A DNA stretch of 64,000 nt, taken from positions 124,001 through 188,000 of the forward strand of contig NZ_SSNH01000006.1 of the NCBI RefSeq assembly GCF_005877005.1, written 5' to 3'. Below are positions 43,271 through 52,034 of the stretch, one piece after another. Under the pieces are notes generated by a model. It worked only from the letters and a program-made list of their open reading frames with translations, was not told where the DNA came from and ran no database searches. A program made the position numbers and the translations under genes. The stretch's first letter is position 1; the number at the start of each line of letters is the position of its first letter. This DNA is from Sinomonas susongensis. Lineage in GTDB: Bacteria; Actinomycetota; Actinomycetes; Actinomycetales; Micrococcaceae.

Positions 43271-44653
43271 ATGAAGATCGCTGTCGTCGGTGACACCCTG
43301 CTCGACATCGACCTCGTCGGCCACGCCGACCGGCTGTGCCCCGACGCGCCCGTGCCCGTCCTCGACGTGGACGACCGCCTCGAGCGGGCAGGCGGCGCCG
43401 GGCTCGTCGCGACGCTCCTTGCGGACGACGGCCACGAGGTCGATTCGGTCACCGCGCTGGGGGAGGACGACGCCGCATCCCGCCTCCGCGCGCTCCTCGG
43501 CCCCGTGCGCATCCACGCGGCACCGCTCGGAGCGCCCACTCCGGTCAAGATGCGGCTCACGGCGAGCGGCCAGCGGATCGCCCGGGTGGACGAAGGCTGC
43601 GCGACCCCTCCCTACCCGGTGGTGGACGCAGGGCTCCTGTCCGTGCTCGAGGAGGCCGACGCGGTCGTCGTCGCGGACTACGGGCGCCGTTTCACGAGCG
43701 TGCCCACGGTGCGCGCGGCCCTCGAGACGGTCGCACGCCGCGTCCCCGTCGTGTGGGACCCGCATCCCCGCGGAGCGCGGCCGATCTCGGGGGCGGCCGC
43801 CGTCACGCCGAACCTGTCCGAGCTCCTCACGTTCTCCGGCCGAGAGGTCGACGAGCCGGGCGCCGTCGCGGTCGCAGCCGGTCGCATGCGGCAACGGTGG
43901 GGGGCCCGCGCCGTCGTCGTCACGCTCGGCGAACGGGGAGCGCTCGTGTGCACGCCCGACGGCGATACCCACGTCGCGGTGCCCTCTGCGGGCCTGCGGA
44001 TCGAGGACCCGTGCGGTGCGGGGGACCGTTTCGCGTCGTCGCTCACGATCGCGCTCGCCCACGGAGAGCCGCTCGGCGCGGCCACCGAGGCCGCCGTCGC
44101 GACCGCCGCTGCGTTCCTCGCCGCGGGGGGCGTGGCCTCTCTGCGCCGCGGCGCGCAGCCCGGCTTCCCGGAAGCCGAGGGGACCGGCGCTTCCGCCGAT
44201 TCGCCCGCCGTCGCCCTTGCCCGGCGAGTCCGCGCGGCAGGCGGAACGGTTGTCGCGGCGGGCGGCTGCTTCGACCTCCTCCACGCGGGGCACCTCCACC
44301 TCCTGCAGGCGGCGCGCGCGCTCGGCGACTGCCTCATCGTGTGCCTCAACTCGGACGACTCCATCCGGCGCCTCAAGGGGCCCGGACGGCCCGTCATGAA
44401 CGAGCACGACCGCGCGGAGCTGCTCCTCGCCCTGAGCTGCGTGGATGCCGTGGAGATCTTCACGGAAGACACCCCCGAGGCCGTGCTCGAGACCCTGCGC
44501 CCCCACGTGTGGGTCAAGGGCGCGGACTACAACCCCGATGAACTCCCCGAGTCGAAGCAGCTCCGTTCGTGGGGCGGCGAGGTCGTGACCGTGCCGCTTG
44601 CGCCCGGGCGTTCGACGACGGGCCTCGCCGCGGCGATCGCAAGCCTCGGCTAG
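43271..44653 (+). CDS. hldE: Bifunctional heptose 7-phosphate kinase/heptose 1-phosphate adenylyltransferase
   Basis: The 460-residue fusion combines a PfkB/ribokinase domain (1-295) with a nucleotidyltransferase domain (about 325-460). The first shows VVGDTLLDIDLVGHADRLCP and DPCGAGDRFASS, the phosphotransfer loop with catalytic Asp. The second shows AGGCFDLLHAGHLHLLQAAR (HxGH motif) and VWVKGADYNPDELPES. It performs two steps of ADP-heptose synthesis, kinase C1 phosphorylation and AMP transfer, with GmhB acting between them. It follows gmhA directly. A second fusion lies downstream at 48.3 kb. The C-terminal codons are the origin of a tandem 16-base repeat. Confidence 0.93.
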   Translation: MKIAVVGDTLLDIDLVGHADRLCPDAPVPVLDVDDRLERAGGAGLVATLLADDGHEVDSVTALGEDDAASRLRALLGPVRIHAAPLGAPTPVKMRLTASGQRIARVDEGCATPPYPVVDAGLLSVLEEADAVVVADYGRRFTSVPTVRAALETVARRVPVVWDPHPRGARPISGAAAVTPNLSELLTFSGREVDEPGAVAVAAGRMRQRWGARAVVVTLGERGALVCTPDGDTHVAVPSAGLRIEDPCGAGDRFASSLTIALAHGEPLGAATEAAVATAAAFLAAGGVASLRRGAQPGFPEAEGTGASADSPAVALARRVRAAGGTVVAAGGCFDLLHAGHLHLLQAARALGDCLIVCLNSDDSIRRLKGPGRPVMNEHDRAELLLALSCVDAVEIFTEDTPEAVLETLRPHVWVKGADYNPDELPESKQLRSWGGEVVTVPLAPGRSTTGLAAAIASLG

Positions 44654-44746
44654 TACAGGCCTCGGCTCGTACGGGCCTCGGCTCGTACGGGCCTCGGCTA
44701 GTACGGGCCTCGGCTGGCGAAGGCCTCGGCTGTTTGAAGCTCGGCT
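44643..44746 (+). repeat. Tandem 16-bp repeats beginning inside the hldE stop region
   Basis: GCCTCGGCT recurs at 44643, 44659, 44675, 44691, 44707 and 44723, with a degenerate copy at 44739. Spacing is 16 bases throughout; the unit is GCCTCGGCTMGTACGG. The first copy is the last coding part of hldE plus its TAG, so the array looks like slippage amplification of the gene end. It lies in the gap before the SDR gene. Confidence 0.92.
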
Positions 44747-44774
44747 ACTGGATGACAGAGAGAGGAACGAATTG

Positions 44775-45512
44775 ATGACGCAAGGAATGGACACCATCCC
44801 GGAGACGATGACCGACCCAAGCCACCCCCTCAAGGGCGCACGCGTCCTCGTGACCGGCGGCGCCTCGGGGCTCGGCGCCGCGGTGGTCGAGGCGCTCACG
44901 GCCGAGGGCGCGCTCCCGCTCGTCCTCGACCGCCAGCCGGTCGAAGCGCCGGCCCGCGGCTGGGTCGTCGACCTCTCGGGGCGTGAGGCCGCGGAAGCCG
45001 CGGTCGCCCAGGCGGCCGAGGACGCCGGCGGCATCGATGCGATCGTGTGCGCGGCCGGCATCGACCGCTGCGGGGAGCTCAACGAGGTTCCTGCGGAGGA
45101 ATGGGAAAAAGTGATCTCGGTGAATCTGCTCGGCACGGCGGCCGTGGTCCGCGCGGCGCTGCCGCACCTCCTGCGCAGCCACGGCCGAGTCGTCACGGTC
45201 GCCTCGACGCTCGGCCTGCGCGGAGCGGGCGGGGCGACGGCCTACTGCGCCTCGAAGTTCGGCGTGATCGGGTTCAGCCGGGCCCTCGCGGCCGAGCTCA
45301 AGGGCAGGGTCGGCGTGACTACCCTCATCCCCGGCGGCATGGACACCGCGTTCTTCGACGACCGCCCGGAGCAGTACAAGCCGCACGACCGGACCAACCT
45401 CAACCGCCCCTCCGACACGGCGCGCTCAGTGATCTTCGCGCTCTCCCAGCCCCGCGGCTGCGAGGTCCGCGAGCTCCTCGTGATGGGCTCGATGGAAGAT
45501 TCCTGGCCGTAA
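44775..45512 (+). CDS. Classical SDR-family oxidoreductase of the heptose locus
   Basis: The 245-residue SDR has the loop VLVTGGASGLGAAVVEA (25-41) and the catalytic triad Ser144, Tyr157 and Lys161 (STLGLRG..AYCASKFGVIG). It probably oxidises or reduces a sugar intermediate. It is not an HldD epimerase: HldD is an extended SDR of ~310 residues. The ATG follows GAGAGGAACGAATTG; an in-frame reading further upstream runs through the 16-base repeats and is rejected. A strong hairpin ends this plus-strand run. Confidence 0.88.
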   Translation: MTQGMDTIPETMTDPSHPLKGARVLVTGGASGLGAAVVEALTAEGALPLVLDRQPVEAPARGWVVDLSGREAAEAAVAQAAEDAGGIDAIVCAAGIDRCGELNEVPAEEWEKVISVNLLGTAAVVRAALPHLLRSHGRVVTVASTLGLRGAGGATAYCASKFGVIGFSRALAAELKGRVGVTTLIPGGMDTAFFDDRPEQYKPHDRTNLNRPSDTARSVIFALSQPRGCEVRELLVMGSMEDSWP

Positions 45513-45541
45513 CCTCAGTGGCTTGATCGACGAGACCCGAG

Positions 45542-45587
45542 CTGACGGACGAGGCCGCAGGTGAATCCCTGCGGTCTCGTCCGTCAG
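45542..45587. terminator. Bidirectional hairpin between convergent genes
   Basis: CTGACGGACGAGGCCGCAGG pairs with CCTGCGGTCTCGTCCGTCAG over 20 bases with one mismatch around a short loop. It separates the plus-strand SDR gene and the convergent minus-strand GT9 gene, and could terminate both. Confidence 0.8.
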
Positions 45588-45627
45588 GTGCGGTCTCGCT
45601 GAGACGCATCCCAGCTGAGAGGGCGGT

Positions 45628-46725
45628 TCAGTGGCCCGCGAGGAGATCCTTCGCGTCCTGCAGGACTGCCTCGGCGGGCACGGCGTCCACCCACGTCACG
45701 GCGTGGTCGCAGCGCCGCCCGAACGGGTCTGTGCCGTCCGCGCCGCACACGGGGCAGTCGCCCCGCCATGCGATCTGCACCCGGTGGAGGCGCCGCCCCT
45801 CCGGCCCGGCGTTGATGACGTTCCCCACCCAGTAGACCGACGCCGTCGGGGTCCCGAGCGCCTGCGCGAGGTGCCGCGGGCCGCTGTCGTTCGCGACGAC
45901 GAGGCGCGCGTGCGCCAGCAGCCCCACGAGTGCCCTCACGCTCGTGCGTCCGGCCGCCGAGGAGATGAGCACGTCGCGCCCTGCGAGGTCCAGGGCCTTC
46001 TCCGCGATCCCATCCGCGAGCTCCTTCTCGCTCGGGTCGCCCACCACGATGACCTGCCAGCCGTCCAGTGCCAGCTCGGCGGCTACGGCGGCAAAGCGCT
46101 CTGCCGGCCAGCGGCGCCGGGGATCGGTCGCGCCCGCATGCACGACGACGAGTCCCGGCGCCCCTGGCACGAGCCACGGTCGCGCTGCTTCGGCATCCGC
46201 GGGCGTGGCGACGAAGCGCGGTTCGTGGTCGAGGGGCGCCGCGCCCGCGAGGGCGACGACCTCGAGCCAGCGGGCAGCCTCGCGCTGGTAGTACAGGTGG
46301 GGGAGCATCCGCTCGAGCGGCTCTGCGTCCGGCGTCGCGCAGCCGACCGTGTGCCGGGCCTCGAGCGCGTTGACGAAGGGGTTGGAGTTCCGCCCGCCGC
46401 CGTGGAGCTGGAGGGCGAGGTCCACGCCGTCGGCCCGCAGCTTCTCGATGACCTCCATGGTCTCGCGGTGCTCGCGCCAGCCGCGGCCGTCGGGCGTCAC
46501 GGCGTCCGGGAAGACAGGCACGACGACGGCCCGGTCCACGGGGCTCGGGCGGTCCTCGAGGAGGCTGGCCAGGAGGGGGGTCGTGAGCATGACCTGCTCC
46601 GCCGTCGGGTAGACGGCGCGGATCGCCTCGAGTGCGGGCAGCGTCGAGAGCAGGTCGCCGATCCCGCCTCCGCGCAGGATCGCGATGCGCTCGACGTCGT
46701 CGAAGAGCTCAGGGGTGTCTGTCAT
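45628..46725 (-). CDS. Glycosyltransferase family 9 (heptosyltransferase-like) protein 3
   Basis: The 365-residue protein has the GT9 start IAILRGGGIGDLLSTLPAL and later VVVHAGATDPRRRWPAERFA and VVANDSGPRHLAQALGTPTASVYW. The Cys-rich tail IAWRGDCPVCGADGTDPFGRRC is retained. It is the only minus-strand gene within this part of the locus, between convergent and divergent partners, so it has its own promoter. It raises the number of heptosyltransferase-like proteins in the locus to three. Confidence 0.92.
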   Translation of the reverse strand: MTDTPELFDDVERIAILRGGGIGDLLSTLPALEAIRAVYPTAEQVMLTTPLLASLLEDRPSPVDRAVVVPVFPDAVTPDGRGWREHRETMEVIEKLRADGVDLALQLHGGGRNSNPFVNALEARHTVGCATPDAEPLERMLPHLYYQREAARWLEVVALAGAAPLDHEPRFVATPADAEAARPWLVPGAPGLVVVHAGATDPRRRWPAERFAAVAAELALDGWQVIVVGDPSEKELADGIAEKALDLAGRDVLISSAAGRTSVRALVGLLAHARLVVANDSGPRHLAQALGTPTASVYWVGNVINAGPEGRRLHRVQIAWRGDCPVCGADGTDPFGRRCDHAVTWVDAVPAEAVLQDAKDLLAGH

Positions 46726-46826
46726 GGTGGAGGGCTACCCTCCCCGCGGATCTCGGAAACCCTGACCCGCTGCTTGGGGAGACCGCCCGCGGGTAACCCC
46801 TCGATGCACTCAATCAGGAGGATTTG

Positions 46827-48290
46827 ATGAGCCCCGCTTTGCCCGATCGGGCAGCACAGCCACAGCCTCTCACCGCGCCCCTTCCCGTCGTGGAAGGTGC
46901 GGCGCCCGAGGCTCAGACCACGAACGAGGGAGGCCATCGCCGGGACCCGCGTACCGGTGGGCTGCTTGCCTCCGTAGAGTTCAGCGATCCGGACCGCGCC
47001 GAAGTGGTCCTCCGCACTGCCCGCCAGGCCTGGGTCGAGTGGCGGCGCTCGCCCCAAGCCGACCGGGCGGCAGCACTGCGCGAACTGGCCACCGCCGTCG
47101 ACGACGCGGCGGAGGACCTTGCCGACCTCAACCTCCGCGAGACGGGGCGCATCTTCGCGGATTCGCTCGCGGGCATCCGTGCAGGGGCGGAAGCCCTGCG
47201 CCGCTACGCCGAGCTGAGCCTCCTGCGCTCCGGCCCCAGCCTCGCGGGAGTGGTCTCCGGCCTCGACTTCACCGTTTTCGAACCCTACGGAGTCGTCCTC
47301 GGACTCACCTCGTGGGACGACCCCGTCGCGACCGCGTGTGCGGTCGCCGGGGCGAGCCTCGCGGCCGGCAACGTGGCCGTGCTCAAGCCGAGCGAGCGGT
47401 GCCTGCTTGTCGCACGACGGCTGGGCGAGGTCTTCGAATCGGTGACCCCGCCGGGCGTCCTGAGCACGGTCCTCGGGGACGCCGAGCTCGGGGAGGCCCT
47501 CGTGCGGGACCGCCACGTCGACGCCGTCGTGCACGTCGGGGGAGCGGACATCGCGGAGAACCTCGCCGAGGCCGCGTATCGCGCCGGCGCCCGCCTCGTC
47601 CGCATCCCCTCGGGCAACGGGGCCGTGATCGTGGACCGCGGCGTGGACGTCGAGTGGGCCGCCTCGTGCGTGGCGGAGTCCGCCTTCCAGCACGCGGGTC
47701 AGCTCCGGTGGTCGGCTGGCCGGGTGTTCGTCATGGACGAGATCGAGGAGCCCTTCCTCGGTGCGCTCGCGGGTGAGGCCGCGGCGTGGGCCGACCACCA
47801 GCGCGTGGGACCGCTCGTCGACGACGAGGCGCGCCGGGCCGTCCACGATTCCGTCACAGCTTCCATCCACAGCGGAGCCGTCGCGGTCGTCGGCGCGAGC
47901 ATCCCGCCCGGACCAGGCTCCTACTACCCCCCGACCGTCCTCGGCGCGTGCACTCCGCTCATGCCCGTCATGCGCGAGGACGTGCACGGGCCGATCGCGG
48001 CCCTGATGGGGGTGCGCAGCTTTGAGGAGGCGCTCGCGGAGGCCGCCGAACCGCCGTCCGGCCCGGCGGCGACCGTCCTGACTCGGGACATCGGGCACGC
48101 CCAGCTGGCCGCGGCCGAGCTGCCCGTGGCTTCCCTCACGATCAACGGCATCCCCGGCGGCTCCGACGCCCCCAGCGTCCCGCAGAGCGGGATGCCTGCA
48201 GGTTTCGGTCCGGCTCTCCTCGACGAGCTGAGCCGGCCCAAGGCTGTCCACCTCGAACCCCCCGTCACTGCGCGAGCAAGGAGACCCTGA
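46827..48290 (+). CDS. Aldehyde dehydrogenase-like protein lacking all catalytic residues
   Basis: The 487-residue protein has the ALDH fold along its whole length, with LTSWDDPVATACAVAGASLA, ASLAAGNVAVLKPSE and PMREDVHGPIAALMGVRSFE-like segments. Three key sites are replaced. The oxyanion Asn in WNFP is Asp164 in WDDP, the general-base Glu of the LELGG motif is missing (VRIPSGNGAV at 258-267), and the nucleophile Cys of GQxC is Arg294 (GQLRWSAGR). It should not oxidise aldehydes and may be structural or bind a nucleotide. GGAGG is 5 bases before the ATG. It overlaps no gene but is followed after 2 bases by hldE2. Confidence 0.9.
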   Translation: MSPALPDRAAQPQPLTAPLPVVEGAAPEAQTTNEGGHRRDPRTGGLLASVEFSDPDRAEVVLRTARQAWVEWRRSPQADRAAALRELATAVDDAAEDLADLNLRETGRIFADSLAGIRAGAEALRRYAELSLLRSGPSLAGVVSGLDFTVFEPYGVVLGLTSWDDPVATACAVAGASLAAGNVAVLKPSERCLLVARRLGEVFESVTPPGVLSTVLGDAELGEALVRDRHVDAVVHVGGADIAENLAEAAYRAGARLVRIPSGNGAVIVDRGVDVEWAASCVAESAFQHAGQLRWSAGRVFVMDEIEEPFLGALAGEAAAWADHQRVGPLVDDEARRAVHDSVTASIHSGAVAVVGASIPPGPGSYYPPTVLGACTPLMPVMREDVHGPIAALMGVRSFEEALAEAAEPPSGPAATVLTRDIGHAQLAAAELPVASLTINGIPGGSDAPSVPQSGMPAGFGPALLDELSRPKAVHLEPPVTARARRP

Positions 48291-48292
48291 GT

Positions 48293-49924
48293 ATGGGAGC
48301 CGAGCACCTGATCGAGATCCTGCACGACAAGCGCCCGAGCGTCCTCGTCGTCGGTGACGTCCTGCTCGACCGGCGCTGGGAGGGGACGGCCGAGCGGCTG
48401 TGCCGTGAAGGCCCTGTTCCCGTGCTCGACGTGAAACGCACTCTCGACGCGCCAGGAGGCGCGGCCAACACGGCGATGAACCTCGCGGCCCTCGGCGCCC
48501 GGGTCCGGCTCGTCGGCGTCGTGGGCGACGACGAACCCGGCGCAGCGCTCGTCGCGAGGCTTGCGGAGGCTGGGGTCGACACGGACTCGATCGTGCGGCT
48601 TCCAGGGCGCAGTACCTCGGTCAAGGCCAGGCTCGTCGCAGAGGGCCACCTGCTCCTGCGCTCCGACTTCTGCCGGACCGCGGACGACGACGAGTCACGC
48701 GAGGCGTGCGAACGGGCCCTCGCGGCGTTCGGCGAGGCGGACGCCGTCGTGCTCTGCGACTACGGCCTTGGCACGCTCGCTGCCCTCGACCGCTCTGCCG
48801 CCCGGGCCCGCGCCCGTGCGCTCGTGGTCGACGCACGCCATCCGGCGGGCTGGGCGAGCCTGCACGCGGACGTCGTGACACCCAACGCAAGCGAGGCCGC
48901 CGAGCTCCTTGGCTCGGCCGCCCCGCGCGAGGACCGGGTCGCGTGGGCCGCCGCGCACGCCGCGGAACTGAGCCGCGCCACGGGCGCCCGGCACACCCTC
49001 GTGACCCTCGACCGCGACGGCACGATCCTCCTCGGCCCGGACCAGGCCGACCAGTCCGGCCAGTCCGACCCCGTGCGGCACAGGACCCGGGCCCGCCCGG
49101 CACCTGAGCAGAATGCCGTCGGCGCGGGCGACACCTTCGTCGCCGGGCTCGCGCTCGGCCTCGCCGCAGGCCTCCCGATCGACGACGCGGCCGACGTCGG
49201 GCAGGCCGCCGCGGACGTCGTCGTCGAGTCTCCCGGCACGTCGACGTGCACGGCGGAGCGGCTCCTCGCGGAGCTCGGCGGGGCCGCGGGGGCCGAAGGC
49301 GCGAACAACACCGGCGTGAACAACACCGGCACAACCAGCACCGGTACGGGCACGACGGCGGTCGAGGAGCGGGCGCTCAAGCGGCCGAGCGCCGTGCGGA
49401 CTTGGGCGGAGACGCGGCGTGCGGTCGAGGAGGCGCGCGAGGCGGGGTTCGCCGTCGTCCTCACGAACGGGGTCTTCGACGAGCTGCACCGCGGGCACAC
49501 CGCCTTCCTCGACGAGGCCGCCCGGCACGGCGGCCTGCTCGTCGTCGGCATCAATTCGGACGACTCCGTGCGCCGGCTCCGGGGCGCGCCGCCCGTGGTG
49601 GGCGAGGAGGACCGCGCGGCCGTCGTCGCGGCCCTCGGCTCGGTGGACTGCGCCGTGGTCTTCGACTCCGAGACGGCCGTGCCGCTCATCCGCGAGCTTC
49701 GCCCGGACGTGTACGTCAAGGGTGGCGACTACCTTCCCGGCATGCTCGCCGAGCAGTCCGCCGTGCGCGAGGTCGGGGGCCGGCTCGAGCTGCTCGGCTA
49801 CGTCGAGCGGAAGGCCCCCGGCGTGTCCCGGGGACGCCCCGTCGGCGCCGACGCGAGCGTCGATGCAGGGTCAGACGCGAGCGGACTCGAGGATGCCGCC
49901 TCGGACTGGGGAGAACTCTCGTGA
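48293..49924 (+). CDS. Second bifunctional HldE-type kinase/adenylyltransferase
   Basis: The 543-residue fusion again has a PfkB domain (VLVVGDVLLDRRWEGTAERL; QNAVGAGDTFVAGLALGL) and a C-terminal nucleotidyltransferase domain (VVLTNGVFDELHRGHTAFLD with HxGH; VYVKGGDYLPGMLAEQSAV). The two are joined by a low-complexity linker NNTGVNNTGTTSTGTGTT near residue 345. It is longer than the first copy and diverges across the kinase domain, so the paralogues may prefer different heptose phosphates or act at different times. The GT2 gene begins within its stop (GTGA). Confidence 0.9.
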   Translation: MGAEHLIEILHDKRPSVLVVGDVLLDRRWEGTAERLCREGPVPVLDVKRTLDAPGGAANTAMNLAALGARVRLVGVVGDDEPGAALVARLAEAGVDTDSIVRLPGRSTSVKARLVAEGHLLLRSDFCRTADDDESREACERALAAFGEADAVVLCDYGLGTLAALDRSAARARARALVVDARHPAGWASLHADVVTPNASEAAELLGSAAPREDRVAWAAAHAAELSRATGARHTLVTLDRDGTILLGPDQADQSGQSDPVRHRTRARPAPEQNAVGAGDTFVAGLALGLAAGLPIDDAADVGQAAADVVVESPGTSTCTAERLLAELGGAAGAEGANNTGVNNTGTTSTGTGTTAVEERALKRPSAVRTWAETRRAVEEAREAGFAVVLTNGVFDELHRGHTAFLDEAARHGGLLVVGINSDDSVRRLRGAPPVVGEEDRAAVVAALGSVDCAVVFDSETAVPLIRELRPDVYVKGGDYLPGMLAEQSAVREVGGRLELLGYVERKAPGVSRGRPVGADASVDAGSDASGLEDAASDWGELS

Positions 49925-50814
49925 CCGCGCGCGGCCCAGAGCTGTGGGGCGAGCAGTCTGGTCTCCCGGAGGCTGGGAAGCCCCCGGTCGAGGTCCTCAT
50001 CCCGACGCGCAATCGGCCGGCCGAGCTCGCGACGACGCTCGCGGGGCTCGCAGCGCAGACCGACGTCGACTTCGGCGTCGTCGTGAGCGACCAGAGCGAC
50101 GGCGAACCGGGCTGGAAGCATCCGGCCGCGCAGGCCATGATCCGCGTCCTCGAGGCACAGGGCCGGCCCGTCGCAGTGCATCGCCACGGGCCGCGCCAAG
50201 GCCTTGCCGAGCACCGCCAGTTCCTCCTCGAGCAGTCCGCCGCGCCGAGGATCCTCTTCCTGGATGACGACGTCTGGCTCGCGCCTGGCGGACTGCGCAC
50301 GCTCCGCGAGGCCCTCGACGTGACGGGGGCGGGTTTCGTCGGCATGGCCGTCCAAGGCCTTTCCTATCTCGGCGACGAGCGCGACCGTGAGCTCGAGCCC
50401 TTCGAACCCTGGGAGGGCCCCGTCGAGCCCGAGCGGCTCGGACCCGACGAGCCGGGGTTCGAGCGCTGGACTCTGCACAACGCGGCCAACCCGGCGCATC
50501 TGGCCGCCCGCGCCCTCACTGCCGGGCGACTGCGCACCGGTGAGTGGACCGCGTACCGCGTCGCGTGGGTCGGCGGCTGCGTGCTGTTCCGCCGGGACGC
50601 GCTCGTCGAATGCGGCGGCTTCGAATTCTGGCGCGACCTTCCTCCCGTCCACGCGGGCGAGGACGTCGTCGCCCAGTGGCGCGTCATGGAACGCTACGGG
50701 GGCGCGGGCGTCCTGCCATCCCACGCTGTCCACCTCGAGAGCCCGACTACGGTTCCGGACCGCGACGCCGAGGCGACCGAGGTGCTGGGGAGCGCGGGCC
50801 AGGCGGCGCGCTGA
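49921..50814 (+). CDS. Glycosyltransferase family 2 protein
   Basis: The 297-residue GT-A enzyme has VEVLIPTRNRPAELATTLAG at the N-terminus, the metal-binding ILFLDDDVWLAPGG near 115, and GGCVLFRRDALVECGGFEFW followed by AGEDVVAQWRVMERYGG, the catalytic-base region of family 2. It is an inverting transferase probably adding one residue of the glycan made by the locus. It starts at a GTG overlapping the HldE2 stop, and is the last gene of the plus-strand arm. Confidence 0.9.
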   Translation: MTARGPELWGEQSGLPEAGKPPVEVLIPTRNRPAELATTLAGLAAQTDVDFGVVVSDQSDGEPGWKHPAAQAMIRVLEAQGRPVAVHRHGPRQGLAEHRQFLLEQSAAPRILFLDDDVWLAPGGLRTLREALDVTGAGFVGMAVQGLSYLGDERDRELEPFEPWEGPVEPERLGPDEPGFERWTLHNAANPAHLAARALTAGRLRTGEWTAYRVAWVGGCVLFRRDALVECGGFEFWRDLPPVHAGEDVVAQWRVMERYGGAGVLPSHAVHLESPTTVPDRDAEATEVLGSAGQAAR

Positions 50815-51010
50815 CTCGGGACGATGGCCACCGCGGCCGGACAGATCGGGGAACGATGCCCAAGGTGAGAGACCTCGTATCGCGTAGGGGACCTCATCGC
50901 CTTCCTCTCGCAGTGAGATAGGTCCGGCGAAACTCCTACTGCAGGTGTAACGGCTCTCGAATCGGGAAACGATCCAGTGTCCGAGTAACCGAGACGTCGT
51001 GAGGAGGACC

Positions 51011-51223
51011 ATGTCTGCAGCGATGACTGTGACGTCCGAGACCACGCTTCCACCGGAGGAACGCCCCGAACCATCGCCCGACCCGGTTCCGGGACTGCCT
51101 CCACAGCAGCCGGAACCCGGCCGCGGCCCAGACGGACCGCCGGATCCCAACCAGCCGTTCCCCGGACCCGGGGGACCCCCGGATCCATTCGGGCCGGGCG
51201 GTCCGGCCATACCGGACGACTGA
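51011..51223 (+). CDS. Small proline-rich protein
   Basis: The 70-residue protein is almost entirely Pro, Gly, Asp and Glu after residue 14 (PEERPEPSPDPVPGLPPQ; PNQPFPGPGGPPDP). No signal peptide or membrane segment is seen. GAGGAGG is 4 bases before the ATG and codon use matches neighbours, so it is probably expressed. It may be an unstructured spacer or envelope-interacting peptide; no family is recognised. Confidence 0.6.
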   Translation: MSAAMTVTSETTLPPEERPEPSPDPVPGLPPQQPEPGRGPDGPPDPNQPFPGPGGPPDPFGPGGPAIPDD

Positions 51224-51316
51224 AAGGAAACGAAGCGGACCGCTGGCGGCACAGCCGCTGGCGGTCAATCGAATCCAGCAGGGAAGGGGCTGTCATGCCC
51301 GGCGAGAAGCGGATCG

Positions 51317-51997
51317 ATGTCATCCGACACTGATCTGGAAGGACGAGGCCAGGACGCGCGGGGGAACGACGCGAAGAGTGACGGCGCGCGCGACGGTGTG
51401 AGCCATGCCCTGTACCGCCGGAATGAGACGTATGCAGAGAAGCTCGACCGCAACTGGGGCGAGATCCTGCAGGAGCTCCGCATCCTCCAGACCGGCCTCC
51501 AGCTCATTGCGGGCTTCCTCTTGACCCTCCCGTTCCAGAATCGCTTCTCGGTGCTGGACTCCTACGAGAAGACCCTGTACCTGGCCCTCGTCATCGTCGC
51601 CGCGACCGCGCTCTCGGTCGTGCTCATGCCCCTCGCAGTCCACCGCAGGCTGTTCCGCCACCAGGTGAAGAACCGGCTCGTGGCGAACGGGGCCTGGGCG
51701 GCGAAAGTGGGCCTCGCCCTCGCTGCCCTCCTCATCGTCGGCACGGCCGCACTCATCTTCGACGTCGTCCTCGGCCGCTGGCCGTCGTGGATCGTCGCGG
51801 GAGCCCTCGCCGCCCTGTGCGCCGTGATGTTCCTCGCCGTGCCCGTCGTCGTCGGCCGCACTCCGGAACCGGCGCTCATGACGGAGCCGGAGGAGGGGCG
51901 CGACCGGGTCTCAGACGAGCCCCACGGCGAAGTGACCGTGGAGCAGAAGAGCGCCAGCAAGACGACTGACCTGCCGAGGCAGGATCCCCAGACCTGA
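51317..51997 (+). CDS. DUF6328-family membrane protein
   Basis: The 226-residue protein has a polar N-terminus with a conserved amphipathic block (AEKLDRNWGEILQELRILQT) and about four transmembrane helices: LQLIAGFLLTLPF, LYLALVIVAATALSVVLMPL, AAKVGLALAALLIVGTAALIF and WIVAGALAALCAVMFLAVPV. This is the layout of DUF6328, a family of unknown function. The acidic C-terminal tail is disordered. It is separated from the decarboxylase gene by 37 bases and may be co-transcribed. Confidence 0.85.
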   Translation: MSSDTDLEGRGQDARGNDAKSDGARDGVSHALYRRNETYAEKLDRNWGEILQELRILQTGLQLIAGFLLTLPFQNRFSVLDSYEKTLYLALVIVAATALSVVLMPLAVHRRLFRHQVKNRLVANGAWAAKVGLALAALLIVGTAALIFDVVLGRWPSWIVAGALAALCAVMFLAVPVVVGRTPEPALMTEPEEGRDRVSDEPHGEVTVEQKSASKTTDLPRQDPQT

Positions 51998-52034
51998 CCC
52001 CGCCCAACCTGACCCCCTCCGGAAAGGGAGCCGA

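Noticed and set aside
44775-45512. HldD epimerase for ADP-heptose
   Set aside because: The protein is a 245-residue classical SDR with Ser-Tyr-Lys, not an extended SDR with the HldD length.
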